From NCBI GenBank assembly GCA_040235495.1, contig JBECKV010000074.1, forward strand, positions 1 to 23,818: a stretch of DNA of 23,818 bases. Reading direction: 5' to 3'. The position numbers and the translations under genes are program-made. Below the pieces are notes generated by a model that had not been told where the DNA came from, ran no database searches, and saw only the letters and a program-made list of their open reading frames with translations. This DNA comes from HB2-32-21 sp040235495. Its GTDB lineage: Bacteria; Pseudomonadota; Gammaproteobacteria; Pseudomonadales; Porticoccaceae. The stretch's first letter is position 1; every line of letters begins with the position of its first letter. Below are positions 7,465-14,700 of the stretch, piece after piece.

Positions 7465-7958
7465 TACTTTGCCTCCAGTCCCGCCATCAGCGCATCGAAG
7501 CGCTCTGGCGTCACCCGCGCATAGATCCTGTCATCAAGCTGTACGGAAGGGCCGCAGGCGCAATTTCCCAGGCAATAAACCGGTTCCAGAGTGACCTTAC
7601 CGTCAGCGGTGGTCGCGCCGGTTTCAATGGCTAGGCTTTTTTGCATATGGGCTTCCAGTGCTCTCGCGCCCACGGCCTGACAGGCTTCGGCGCGGCACAC
7701 CTGTACCACATGCCGACCCGCGGGCGCGGTGCGAAAGTGATGATAAAAGCTGATCACACCATGAACCTCGGCGCGCGACAGATTCAAACCCCGGGCGATT
7801 TCCGCGACGCAATCGGCGGGCACATAGCCCAGACGATGTTGCACCTCATGCAAAATGGGCAACAGGGCGCCGGGCATCGCGGCCATTGCCGCGACAATCT
7901 CTCTGACCACTGCGCGGTCAGGTTCGGCGGCCGAATCGAGGTGTACTTGTGTGGTCAT
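7464..7958 (-). CDS. fdsG: NAD-dependent formate dehydrogenase gamma subunit (NuoE-like)
   Basis: Small [2Fe-2S] subunit (164 aa) that pairs with FdsB in the diaphorase module. It matches the NuoE/thioredoxin-like ferredoxin family: an N-terminal helical part with LHEVQHRLGYVP and EVHGVISFYHHF, then cluster ligands C88 and C93 (CRAEAC) and C129 and C133 (YCLGNC). It is the first gene of the operon. The Shine-Dalgarno before the ATG at 7958 is weak. An upstream ATG at 7969 opens a four-codon frame whose TGA overlaps the fdsG ATG. No LysR-type regulator (FdsR in Cupriavidus) lies next to the operon here. Confidence 0.96.
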   Translation of the reverse strand: MTTQVHLDSAAEPDRAVVREIVAAMAAMPGALLPILHEVQHRLGYVPADCVAEIARGLNLSRAEVHGVISFYHHFRTAPAGRHVVQVCRAEACQAVGARALEAHMQKSLAIETGATTADGKVTLEPVYCLGNCACGPSVQLDDRIYARVTPERFDALMAGLEAK

Positions 7959-7996
7959 ACGCGTGCCATATTTCCGTCAAACCTGGGCAATGTCGC

Positions 7997-8021
7997 GGGA
8001 ACTTCCTGCCCGGGAACATCC
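7997..8021. repeat. Direct repeat GGGAAC(T/A)TCC, period 15 bp
   Basis: GGGAACTTCC (7997-8006) and GGGAACATCC (8012-8021) are 9/10 identical, 39-63 bp upstream of the fdsG start. Two copies spaced about 1.5 helical turns apart could be regulator half-sites, but I know of no matching consensus. Confidence 0.35.
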
Positions 8022-8100
8022 ACCGAGCGCAATCCGAGCTCGAAAATCAGCCGCCATTTCGGCCAGCCTGTCCACCGCGATTCAGGGGGTGGATATGATA

Positions 8101-8144
8101 AAACAAAAAGCCGGTATTTGCTCCGCGTCCCGGCATTTCGGGAC
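8101..8144 (-). terminator. Possible rho-independent terminator after msrB
   Basis: Read on the minus strand, a GTCCCG/CGGGAC stem with a 6-nt loop (8127-8144) comes first. A GCCGG/CCGGC pair bracketing a 15-nt loop follows, ending directly in CTTTTTG and then TTTT (8101-8110). The T-tract fits transcription end of msrB before the fds operon, but the two stems compete and the loop next to the Ts is long. Confidence 0.35.
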
Positions 8145-8238
8145 ACGGCGGGCTTTGCCGGGAAACGCTTCGCCACCGCATGAGGCGTCGCCACGAACCT
8201 CCGCGGAACCGGGTGACAGGCGTGAACCGTCGGACCTG

Positions 8239-8817
8239 CTACTCAGACTGATCCGGAGGGAGAACCGGCAATCGATTGGTCGTCGCCGGCACAAACTCCA
8301 GGGCCTCGGAGTTGATGCAATAGCGAAGGCCGGTGGGCTCCGGGCCATCCTCGAACACATGCCCGAGGTGCTCGCCGCACCTGGATAATACTTCGATGCG
8401 GCTAAAACCCCAGGACCAGTCCTTCTTCAGCACCACATTGTCCCGATCGAATATTTCCCAAAAACTGGGCCAGCCGGTGCCGGAGTCGAATTTATGGGAA
8501 GAATGAAACACCGGCAGACGGCAACCGGCGGTTATATAAACACCTTCCTTTTTATTGTCCAGCAACTTGCCGGTAAACGGTTGCTCGGTACCCTTGCGCC
8601 AGAGAATATGAAACTGCTCGGGCGTCAGAAGGTCTTTCCATACGCCCTTGGGAATGGTTTCCAGGTTTTCGCCGCGAGCGATGTAGTCTCTAGCCTGCAC
8701 AACTGTCATTTCATCCTTGGCGGCAAGATCGAGGCTAGCCAGCATAAGGGCGACGGGCAGCGCGATTACACCTGCTTTAACGGCCGTTTTAAAAGCTGCT
8801 GTCATTATGCTGACCAT
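8239..8817 (-). CDS. msrB: Exported methionine-R-sulfoxide reductase MsrB, zinc-less type
   Basis: Reduces methionine-R-sulfoxide in oxidised proteins. From the ATG at 8817 (192 aa) the protein opens with a basic and hydrophobic stretch (K14-AGVIALPVALMLASLDLA), a signal peptide or membrane anchor, so it should act outside the cytoplasm. The MsrB fold is clear: DSGTGWPSFWE, CGEHLGHVFEDGPEPTG and the catalytic-Cys motif RYCINS (C167). Both zinc CxxC pairs have lost their first Cys (YITAGC and VLSRC), leaving C99 and C147. The usual resolving Cys in SGCGWPSF is Thr114. C99 is a candidate resolving residue. An upstream ATG at 8841 (200 aa) lacks a ribosome site, while 8817 has GAGG about 9 nt upstream. 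It is transcribed divergently from the BKACE gene. Confidence 0.93.
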   Translation of the reverse strand: MVSIMTAAFKTAVKAGVIALPVALMLASLDLAAKDEMTVVQARDYIARGENLETIPKGVWKDLLTPEQFHILWRKGTEQPFTGKLLDNKKEGVYITAGCRLPVFHSSHKFDSGTGWPSFWEIFDRDNVVLKKDWSWGFSRIEVLSRCGEHLGHVFEDGPEPTGLRYCINSEALEFVPATTNRLPVLPPDQSE

Positions 8818-8864
8818 CTGTCGGTTATCCTCATGGGTCATGTTTAAGAAACTGAAACCACTGT

Positions 8865-8890
8865 TAAGTTCAGCGGCTAAGTTCAGCGTC
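8865..8890. repeat. Tandem 13-bp repeat in the msrB/BKACE divergent region
   Basis: Two adjacent units, TAAGTTCAGCGGC (8865-8877) and TAAGTTCAGCGTC (8878-8890), are identical at 12 of 13 positions. They lie 48-73 bp upstream of the msrB start and about 108 bp upstream of the BKACE start, where a regulator shared by both genes would bind. No known consensus is recognised. Confidence 0.5.
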
Positions 8891-8958
8891 GCGCCGCTGC
8901 CGCTGGTCCGGGCTAATGAACAAACCCCGCAAAAAAGGATTTTAGCGCGGCTTCACGT

Positions 8959-8964
8959 TATATT
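8959..8964 (+). promoter_or_regulatory. Candidate -10 box TATATT for the BKACE gene
   Basis: TATATT differs from the sigma-70 -10 consensus at one base and would start transcription about 27 nt before the ATG at 8998. No good -35 hexamer is found 16-18 bp upstream, so an activator may be needed. The 11-mer TATATTAGCCA recurs upstream of yccA. Confidence 0.35.
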
Positions 8965-8997
8965 AGCCATAACGATAAAAAGAGTAAGGAGCTTGCC

Positions 8998-9864
8998 ATG
9001 AGTCAGAAAGTCTGGATTGAAGTTGCCATGAATGGCGCCTGGACCCGCGCCCTGCAACCCAATATCCCCATAACCGCCGAGGAAATCACTCGCGAGGCCA
9101 TCGACTGCGTCAATGCCGGCGCCGCCATCATTCACGCCCACAGCCTGGATCCGGATACAGGCAGGCAAAACGGCGACGCGGACATCTGCCAGGCCTTCAT
9201 CGAAGGTATCCGAAAAGAAGTAGACGCCATTGTCTATCCCTCTTCGATTAACATTCCCATGTCCAGTGACGCCGAGGTGCGTAACGCCAGCAGCAATGAA
9301 TTATGCCGACGCGGGGTGCTGGAGTGGGGCATTCTCGACCCCGGCTCCTGCAATTTTTCCACCCGCGAAACCGCCGCCAATCTGTTTGGCGACGAGGGCG
9401 ACATCTACGCCAATGGCCCCGGCGTGCTAAAAGCCAGCGCCCGGCTGGCGGCGCAATACGGCTGGCGCCCCGCCTATGCCTGTTACGAACCCGGTTTTGT
9501 CCGCGAGGGCGCTATGCTCTACCGCTCCATTCCCGGAGTAAAAACGCCGGTGTTTCGCTTCATGCTCTCCGATGGCTTCAATTTCTGTTTTCCTCCCCGG
9601 GAGTGGGCGATCGAGGCGCTGGCAAAGTTGATGCAGGAAGAGGCACCCGACGCACCCTGGATGGTGGCGGGTCTGGACATCAACACCATTCCCTTGATTC
9701 CCAAGATTGTCGAGTTGGGCGGTCATGTACGGGTAGGCCTGGAAGACGCCCCCTTCCACTGTAAAAAAACCAATGTGCAGTGGGTCGAAGAGGCGGTTAC
9801 GGCAATCAGGGCCGCGGGCGCGGAACCGGCGACCGCCGCGGATGTGAGACAGAGCCTGAATTAA
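8998..9864 (+). CDS. Beta-keto acid cleavage enzyme (BKACE, DUF849 family)
   Basis: BKACE enzymes are zinc-dependent TIM-barrel proteins that condense a beta-keto acid with acetyl-CoA, giving acetoacetate and a new acyl-CoA; Kce of lysine fermentation is the type member. This 288-aa protein has the zinc motif AIIHAHS (H46, H48) and the C-terminal signature GGHVRVGLED. In that signature R245, E249 and D250 match the Kce residues Arg226, Glu230 and Asp231. It departs from common BKACE sequence in having HAHSLDP where HxHxRD is usual and AGLDIN where GxGR is usual, so its substrate may be unusual. AAGGAG lies 8 nt before the ATG. It stands alone on its strand, with no CoA transferase or dehydrogenase beside it to suggest a pathway. 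Confidence 0.9.
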   Translation: MSQKVWIEVAMNGAWTRALQPNIPITAEEITREAIDCVNAGAAIIHAHSLDPDTGRQNGDADICQAFIEGIRKEVDAIVYPSSINIPMSSDAEVRNASSNELCRRGVLEWGILDPGSCNFSTRETAANLFGDEGDIYANGPGVLKASARLAAQYGWRPAYACYEPGFVREGAMLYRSIPGVKTPVFRFMLSDGFNFCFPPREWAIEALAKLMQEEAPDAPWMVAGLDINTIPLIPKIVELGGHVRVGLEDAPFHCKKTNVQWVEEAVTAIRAAGAEPATAADVRQSLN

Positions 9865-9879
9865 GGCTCCGTCTCCCCT

Positions 9880-9911
9880 GGTCCCGGGCTGTTGGGGTCC
9901 TGGGCTATTGA
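9880..9911. repeat. Imperfect tandem 16-bp repeat after the BKACE stop
   Basis: GGTCCCGGGCTGTTGG (9880-9895) is followed directly by GGTCCTGGGCTATTGA (9896-9911), identical at 13 of 16 positions. The second copy forms the left arm of the terminator hairpin, so the repeat probably arose by local duplication of terminator sequence. Confidence 0.5.
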
Positions 9912-9927
9912 TAGGCCCTTCGTTTTA
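9902..9927 (+). terminator. Rho-independent terminator of the BKACE gene
   Basis: GGGCTAT (9902-9908), a short loop, then ATAGGCCC (9911-9918) pair with one bulged G, followed by TTCGTTTT. It lies 38 bp after the BKACE stop. It also separates this gene from the converging yccA. Confidence 0.6.
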
Positions 9928-9939
9928 TTATCTGCTTAT

Positions 9940-9958
9940 TTGCTATTAAGCTTAGCAA
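9940..9958. repeat. Inverted repeat TTGCTA-N7-TAGCAA between converging genes
   Basis: Perfect 6-bp arms (9940-9945 and 9953-9958) lie 16 bp past the yccA stop. There is no T-run on the minus strand, so at best it is a weak 3' stabilising hairpin of the yccA mRNA. Confidence 0.3.
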
Positions 9959-9973
9959 CGTCAACGCGACAGC

Positions 9974-10642
9974 CTAATCATCACCAAAAGCGCCAAGCAG
10001 ATGCAGCAGACTGGTGAACAGATTGTAAATAGCCACATACAGGGTCACGGTGGCCATGATGTAGTTTGTCTCGCCACCGTGAATGATTTCACTGGTCTGA
10101 TAAAGAATCAAACCGGCCATCAGCACCACAAACATCGCTGACACCACCAGCGCCAGGCCCTGCATTTCGAAAAAGATCGCGCCCAGGCCGGCAAGGAAAG
10201 CGACAATGATGCCCGCCATCAAAAAACCACCCATGAAACTGAAGTTCTTCCGGGAAGTGAGAGCGTAGGCGGACAGGCCCACGAAGGTCACCGCTGTGGC
10301 GCCGAGCGCATTCATCACCAACTGGGGGCCATTGGGGAGCTTTAGATAGAGGCCGATAATCGGCCCCAATGTCAAGCCCATGAATCCGGTCAACCCGAAT
10401 ACAAACACCAGGCCCAGCGCGCTGTTGCGGAATTTGCTGGTCAAAAACAACAGGCCAAAATAACCCACGAGCGTGATCAGTATGCCGGGATGCGGCAAAT
10501 TGAATGCCATTGACAGGCCCGCGGTCAGCGCGCTGAAAGCCAGGGTCATGGACAACAGCAGGTAGGTGTTGCGAATGACCCTGTTGGTGGCCAGTACCGA
10601 TGCCTGCTGAGTGATGCCGGCGGGGCTTGCGGGATGATTCAT
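9974..10642 (-). CDS. yccA: YccA/Bax inhibitor-1 family membrane protein
   Basis: A 222-aa polytopic inner-membrane protein of the Bax inhibitor-1 (TMBIM) family. E. coli YccA binds and modulates the FtsH protease; other bacterial members are pH-sensitive calcium-leak channels. A short polar N-terminus is followed by about seven hydrophobic segments. Family signs include NTYLLLSMTLAFSALTAG, GLTGFMGLTLGPIIG, FVGLSAYALTSRKNFSFMGG and the C-terminal ATVTLYVAIYNLFTSLLHLLG. The frame extends to 10657, but the ATG at 10642 has GGAGGT 7 nt upstream and is the better start. It occupies the place downstream of the nitrilase where tldD stands in Pseudomonas. Confidence 0.93.
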   Translation of the reverse strand: MNHPASPAGITQQASVLATNRVIRNTYLLLSMTLAFSALTAGLSMAFNLPHPGILITLVGYFGLLFLTSKFRNSALGLVFVFGLTGFMGLTLGPIIGLYLKLPNGPQLVMNALGATAVTFVGLSAYALTSRKNFSFMGGFLMAGIIVAFLAGLGAIFFEMQGLALVVSAMFVVLMAGLILYQTSEIIHGGETNYIMATVTLYVAIYNLFTSLLHLLGAFGDD

Positions 10643-10686
10643 ATCTGCGACCTCCACTAATGAGCGCGGTTTTCAAACACGTGGCT

Positions 10687-10692
10687 AATATA
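10687..10692 (-). promoter_or_regulatory. Candidate -10 box TATATT for yccA
   Basis: TATATT on the minus strand would place the transcript start about 38 nt before the yccA ATG at 10642. No strong -35 is seen. Farther upstream, TTGAAA and TATGGT 18 bp apart (about 10783-10812, minus strand) form a second, weaker candidate promoter. Confidence 0.35.
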
Positions 10693-10837
10693 CTCGCTAC
10701 AGCCCCCGATTGCATTTCCGAACAGCGCCAGGGGCTGGACTCCACTGACCCGGTACCAGCGCGAGCATTGCCGGGACTTTATACCATATCGAGCCGGTTC
10801 CCTGGATTTCAAGCTCACCTGAATATTTGCGCTATGG

Positions 10838-11704
10838 CTAAAAGCGCCGGTGCGCCAGCACCGGCATGCTGGCCCGCAAATCCCTGAGCCGCTCGAGATC
10901 TATATCGGCGACGATAAAGCCCTCCTGCTCATCCATTTCCGCCAGCACCTTGCCCCAGGGATCAATGATCGCCGAGCCGCCCCAGGTGGGTTTGCCGGGA
11001 TGATCGCGATCACAGAGGTTGGCGCCTACCACATAGCAGAGGTTTTCCACCGCTCGTGCCTGTAATAACAAGCGCCAGTGTGCTTCTCCGGTGCTAGCGG
11101 TAAACGCCGATGGCGCGACGAGAATTTCCGCACCGCGCGCCACCAGCAAACGATAGTATTCCGGAAAACGCAGGTCGTAGCACACGCTCATGCCGATATG
11201 GCCGACGCCGGTGTGTGCGCTCACCGGGTGCGCGCCAGGCTGGTAGCGATCCGACTCGTAATAACGCTTACCGGTAGCCTGTACCAGGACATCGAACAGG
11301 TGGACCTTGTTATATCGAGCCCGCTCGGCGCCCCGGGGGTCATAGAGCAGGGAGGCGGCGAATGGTTTGCTGACATCCCCCGCTTCGAACATCGGCAAGG
11401 TCCCCGCCACCAGCCAAACACCATGGCGACGCGCCTGCTCCGCGAAAAATGCCCGGGCCGGGCCGTTTTGATCGGCCTCCCGCGCGGCAACCGCCGCCAG
11501 GTCGTTGTCATTGTAATAAACGAAGTGTTCGGGTAGCACAATCAACCGGGCGCCCGCTGCCGCGGCGCTGGCAATGTAAGCTCGCGCCACCGCCATATTT
11601 TCTGCCGGTGTTCCCGCGGCTTTCAATTGCACAGCCGCGACGCGTGCCGGACTATCGGTGCCCGGCCCGGGGCTCTCGACAACGTGTCTGGTATTCGACT
11701 CCAT
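10838..11704 (-). CDS. Nitrilase-superfamily amidohydrolase (Nit1/YbeM-like)
   Basis: Carbon-nitrogen hydrolase (288 aa), most like the Nit1/YbeM branch that hydrolyses deaminated glutathione, a metabolite-repair role; the exact substrate is inferred. The catalytic triad is E59 (VLPEHF), K133 (YNKVHLFD) and C175 (SVCYDLRFPEYYR), and GGSAIIDPWGKVLAE and LQARAVENLCYVVGAN are typical of the family. About 20 extra residues precede the usual N-terminus, but no nearer Met is available. The ATG lies one base after the yhdP stop, with GGAAG in the yhdP end serving as ribosome site. It is the last gene of the mre-maf-rng-yhdP unit, as in Pseudomonas aeruginosa (PA4475). Confidence 0.93.
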   Translation of the reverse strand: MESNTRHVVESPGPGTDSPARVAAVQLKAAGTPAENMAVARAYIASAAAAGARLIVLPEHFVYYNDNDLAAVAAREADQNGPARAFFAEQARRHGVWLVAGTLPMFEAGDVSKPFAASLLYDPRGAERARYNKVHLFDVLVQATGKRYYESDRYQPGAHPVSAHTGVGHIGMSVCYDLRFPEYYRLLVARGAEILVAPSAFTASTGEAHWRLLLQARAVENLCYVVGANLCDRDHPGKPTWGGSAIIDPWGKVLAEMDEQEGFIVADIDLERLRDLRASMPVLAHRRF

Positions 11705-11705
11705 T

Positions 11706-14700
11706 TTACTTCCCGGTTTTATCGCTGAATACTTTGTCGACCTGCACTTCCGGCTTGCTCCAGGGGCCCGTTATCCGATAACTGAAGCTGGATACCTGGT
11801 CCACCTGATCCTCGAAGATCTTGCTGGTCAGGTACACTCCGGCCGCTGCCGGCAGGCCACCGACCAGCGCGGCAATCCAGGGCAGATTAGTCCCTACCGG
11901 GAGCGTCGCGACCATGTGGGTATCCAGGGTTTCAGCCACCAGATCAGTACGCCCGGTAAGACGCATTTTGCCAGAGGGCAGATCAACGACCACGGGAGCA
12001 TCGAAATCCATGGTGCCCTGGTCGAAAACCAGCCCGCCCTTGAGACTTTCGTATATGACTCCGGAGGCAAACAGGTCGGAAAAATCCAGGCGCAGGCGCC
12101 GCGCCCAGGTGTCGAAATTAATCAGGCTGATCAGCCTGATAAAGGCGTTACTCGTCGTCCCCGGCGCACGGAAGAAGTTGCCATCCTTGAAATTGAGGGC
12201 TGCCTGACCCGAGAGTTTTTCCAACGCGAAATCCCAGGGTTTGTCATGCCAACTCAAATCGACGATCGCCGCCGCCTCGTCACTGTCCACTACCACGGGC
12301 AATTTCCAGGCCCTCAGAACCGCACCCAGGTCATGGGTTTTGAGCAGGCCAGTGAGTTGGGTCTGGTGGCGACCATCGATCTGGCGCCACCTAAAGACCG
12401 TGGGTGCTCCGTCGGGCAGGTCGCTGATTTCAACGCCGGTAAGCTCAGCGTTAATCTCACTTACCACTAACCCGTCAGGCAGTGGCTGCATCAGGAAAGC
12501 CAACTCACCCAGTTCGTCGTCGCCAATGCGCAGACCTCCGGTAGCGAATCTAAGGTGTGGCAGATCCCGAGGATCCAGGCGATCGAGCAAACTGTCTTCA
12601 CTGTCGAGATCGGGTTTCGGCAAAGCGAGATAGTTAAGATCCATCTCCATGGGTTGGTCGGCCATGGCTGGCACCACAATTCGGCCCGCTAGCATGCCGC
12701 TGTCCAGGTAAACGTCCAGCCCCTGCTGATCATAAGTGCCGGTGGCTTTCAGTTCGCTGACCGAAAGACCCCGGTAGATCAGTTCGCCCACCCGCAGCGA
12801 AAACCGCGGCGCCACACCAGGCAAATTGGGCTCGGCTGCCCCGCGCGAAGATGATTTCATCGCCCGGAACATGTCCAGCCAGGCATCAAGATTGATTTCC
12901 GGTGTGTGTCCAATTACCGAAGCACCCGTCAGACCCGCCACCTCGGCAGTGACCCCTCCCAACGCCAGCTGCCCCACCTTGAGTCTGCCTTCAGCCATAC
13001 GGATACTGAAGCCAATGTCATCCCCGAGCCGGCCATCGATCCCCAACTCATCAGTGAACGTCATTTTTGCAGTCAGTGGCCAGGCCGTTGTCGCCGCCTT
13101 GTACAGGGGCTCCGGCAAGGTAAGCGACAGTCCCTGAGTGGATGAAGTGAAATTCAGATAAGGCGGGCCACTGGCCGGCACCACAAAAACGGCCCGGTAA
13201 TCACTGTCACCGGAAACCTGATTGCCCAACAGTGGATGCCAGGACGGCAAGCGGGCAATATCATAACGCCCCTCGGTCTCGACCCGTGTCTCGCCGCCCG
13301 CGGTATCGATGGTCGCCGTCAGGGTCTGACCCCAGAGCTTGCTGTTCAGGCCCGAGGAAGACAAACCCTGCCCATCCCGGTAGGCCAGTTGGCCTGAAAT
13401 AGACTCAAACACCAGAGGAAATTCAGCGAGACTCATCCGCCCCTGACTGACATCGGCCATCACCCCATAATGCCCCTCTTGCCGCTTGTCACCCAGGGGA
13501 ATCGCAAGCTCGAGTTGAACCTCGGCGTTACCCTGAAAGCGCCAGTCGGCCAGCATGCCGACTCGCTCCCGAATCGGCGAAGCCAGCAGGATGTCGGTCG
13601 CTTCCTCGAGAGGTGTGCTCACCTCAGCCCTGACCGATAACAGCGGGCCGGGAGCAGTGCTCACGCGCGCGGATTTAAGTTGCACCCGACCGCTGTCACC
13701 GAGTCCGGCCGAACTTACTTCACCCTTGAGTGTGCCGTTATCGACGGTGATGTAGGCAGACAGGTCCGTCAGCGCCGGCCAGCCGGGATCGTAATTAAGC
13801 GTTCCATCCTTCACTTTCGCATAGACCTGAATACTGGGCCTGGGGCCTTCGCTTGTCGCCAGGGAACCCCGCCACAGGAAACCGGCCTCTACCAGGTCGG
13901 CATCGCCGACCCCTCGGTCTAGCCAGGCGCGCAAACCGGGATCGAGGACAGCGGGCAGGTATTGGCTCGCATGGCGGGAGTGGCTGTCGCGGATACCGGC
14001 CAGTAACCACATGGTCGGCGCGGGTCCTTTTTTGAGAGGGATATCCAGGGACAAATAGGCGCGAATCCGCCCCTCATCCCCCTCACCGTCGATAGAGATC
14101 GGACCTCCTGAAATTTTCAGGGCCGCCACTTCTCTTTGCCAGAAAATATCCACTCGCCCCCGACTGGCCCCATAGCGCATGAAATCCTTGTAAACGCCCG
14201 GATAATGCATGGCGAAGCCATCGGGGCTGTCCAGTTCGAAACTTCCCTGTTGTCCCCGCCAGAACAGACGCCCACTGAGGTTGCGGGTTGCCGGAGCGCT
14301 GCCCCAGGCGTTGAGATCAAGATGCTCGACGCGCCCGCGCAAGCCCTGCAAAGAAATATTTTCCTTCAGATCCAGATCGATGTGCAGATCAGTCAGGCGT
14401 CCCTTCGGATCCAGCGTATCGAGGACACGACCACCAGTCCCGGTTGCCAGGCCCGTCGATACGAGTGCTTGCTTGAGCGTCGCGAGGTTAATGTGGCTGG
14501 CGGCCAGTGCAAGCTCATTCCAGTGGGTACCCACGCCCTGGCTGACCATCAGGTCAAGTGGTTCAATGACCGTTTCGGCCCAGTCGAGGTCGAGGTTCTG
14601 CCAGCGCAGGCCCCAGTTTTCACCCGGCTGAAACCAGCCCGTTAACTCAGCGCTGAGGTTTTTAACCGGCGGCAGATCCGCGGCCCAACCGAGGGGGATT

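Noticed and set aside
7955..7972. Sigma-54 promoter suggested by TGGCAC just before fdsG
   Set aside because: The TGGCAC would need TTGC five bases on; TGAC is found instead, and the element would overlap the fdsG start codon.
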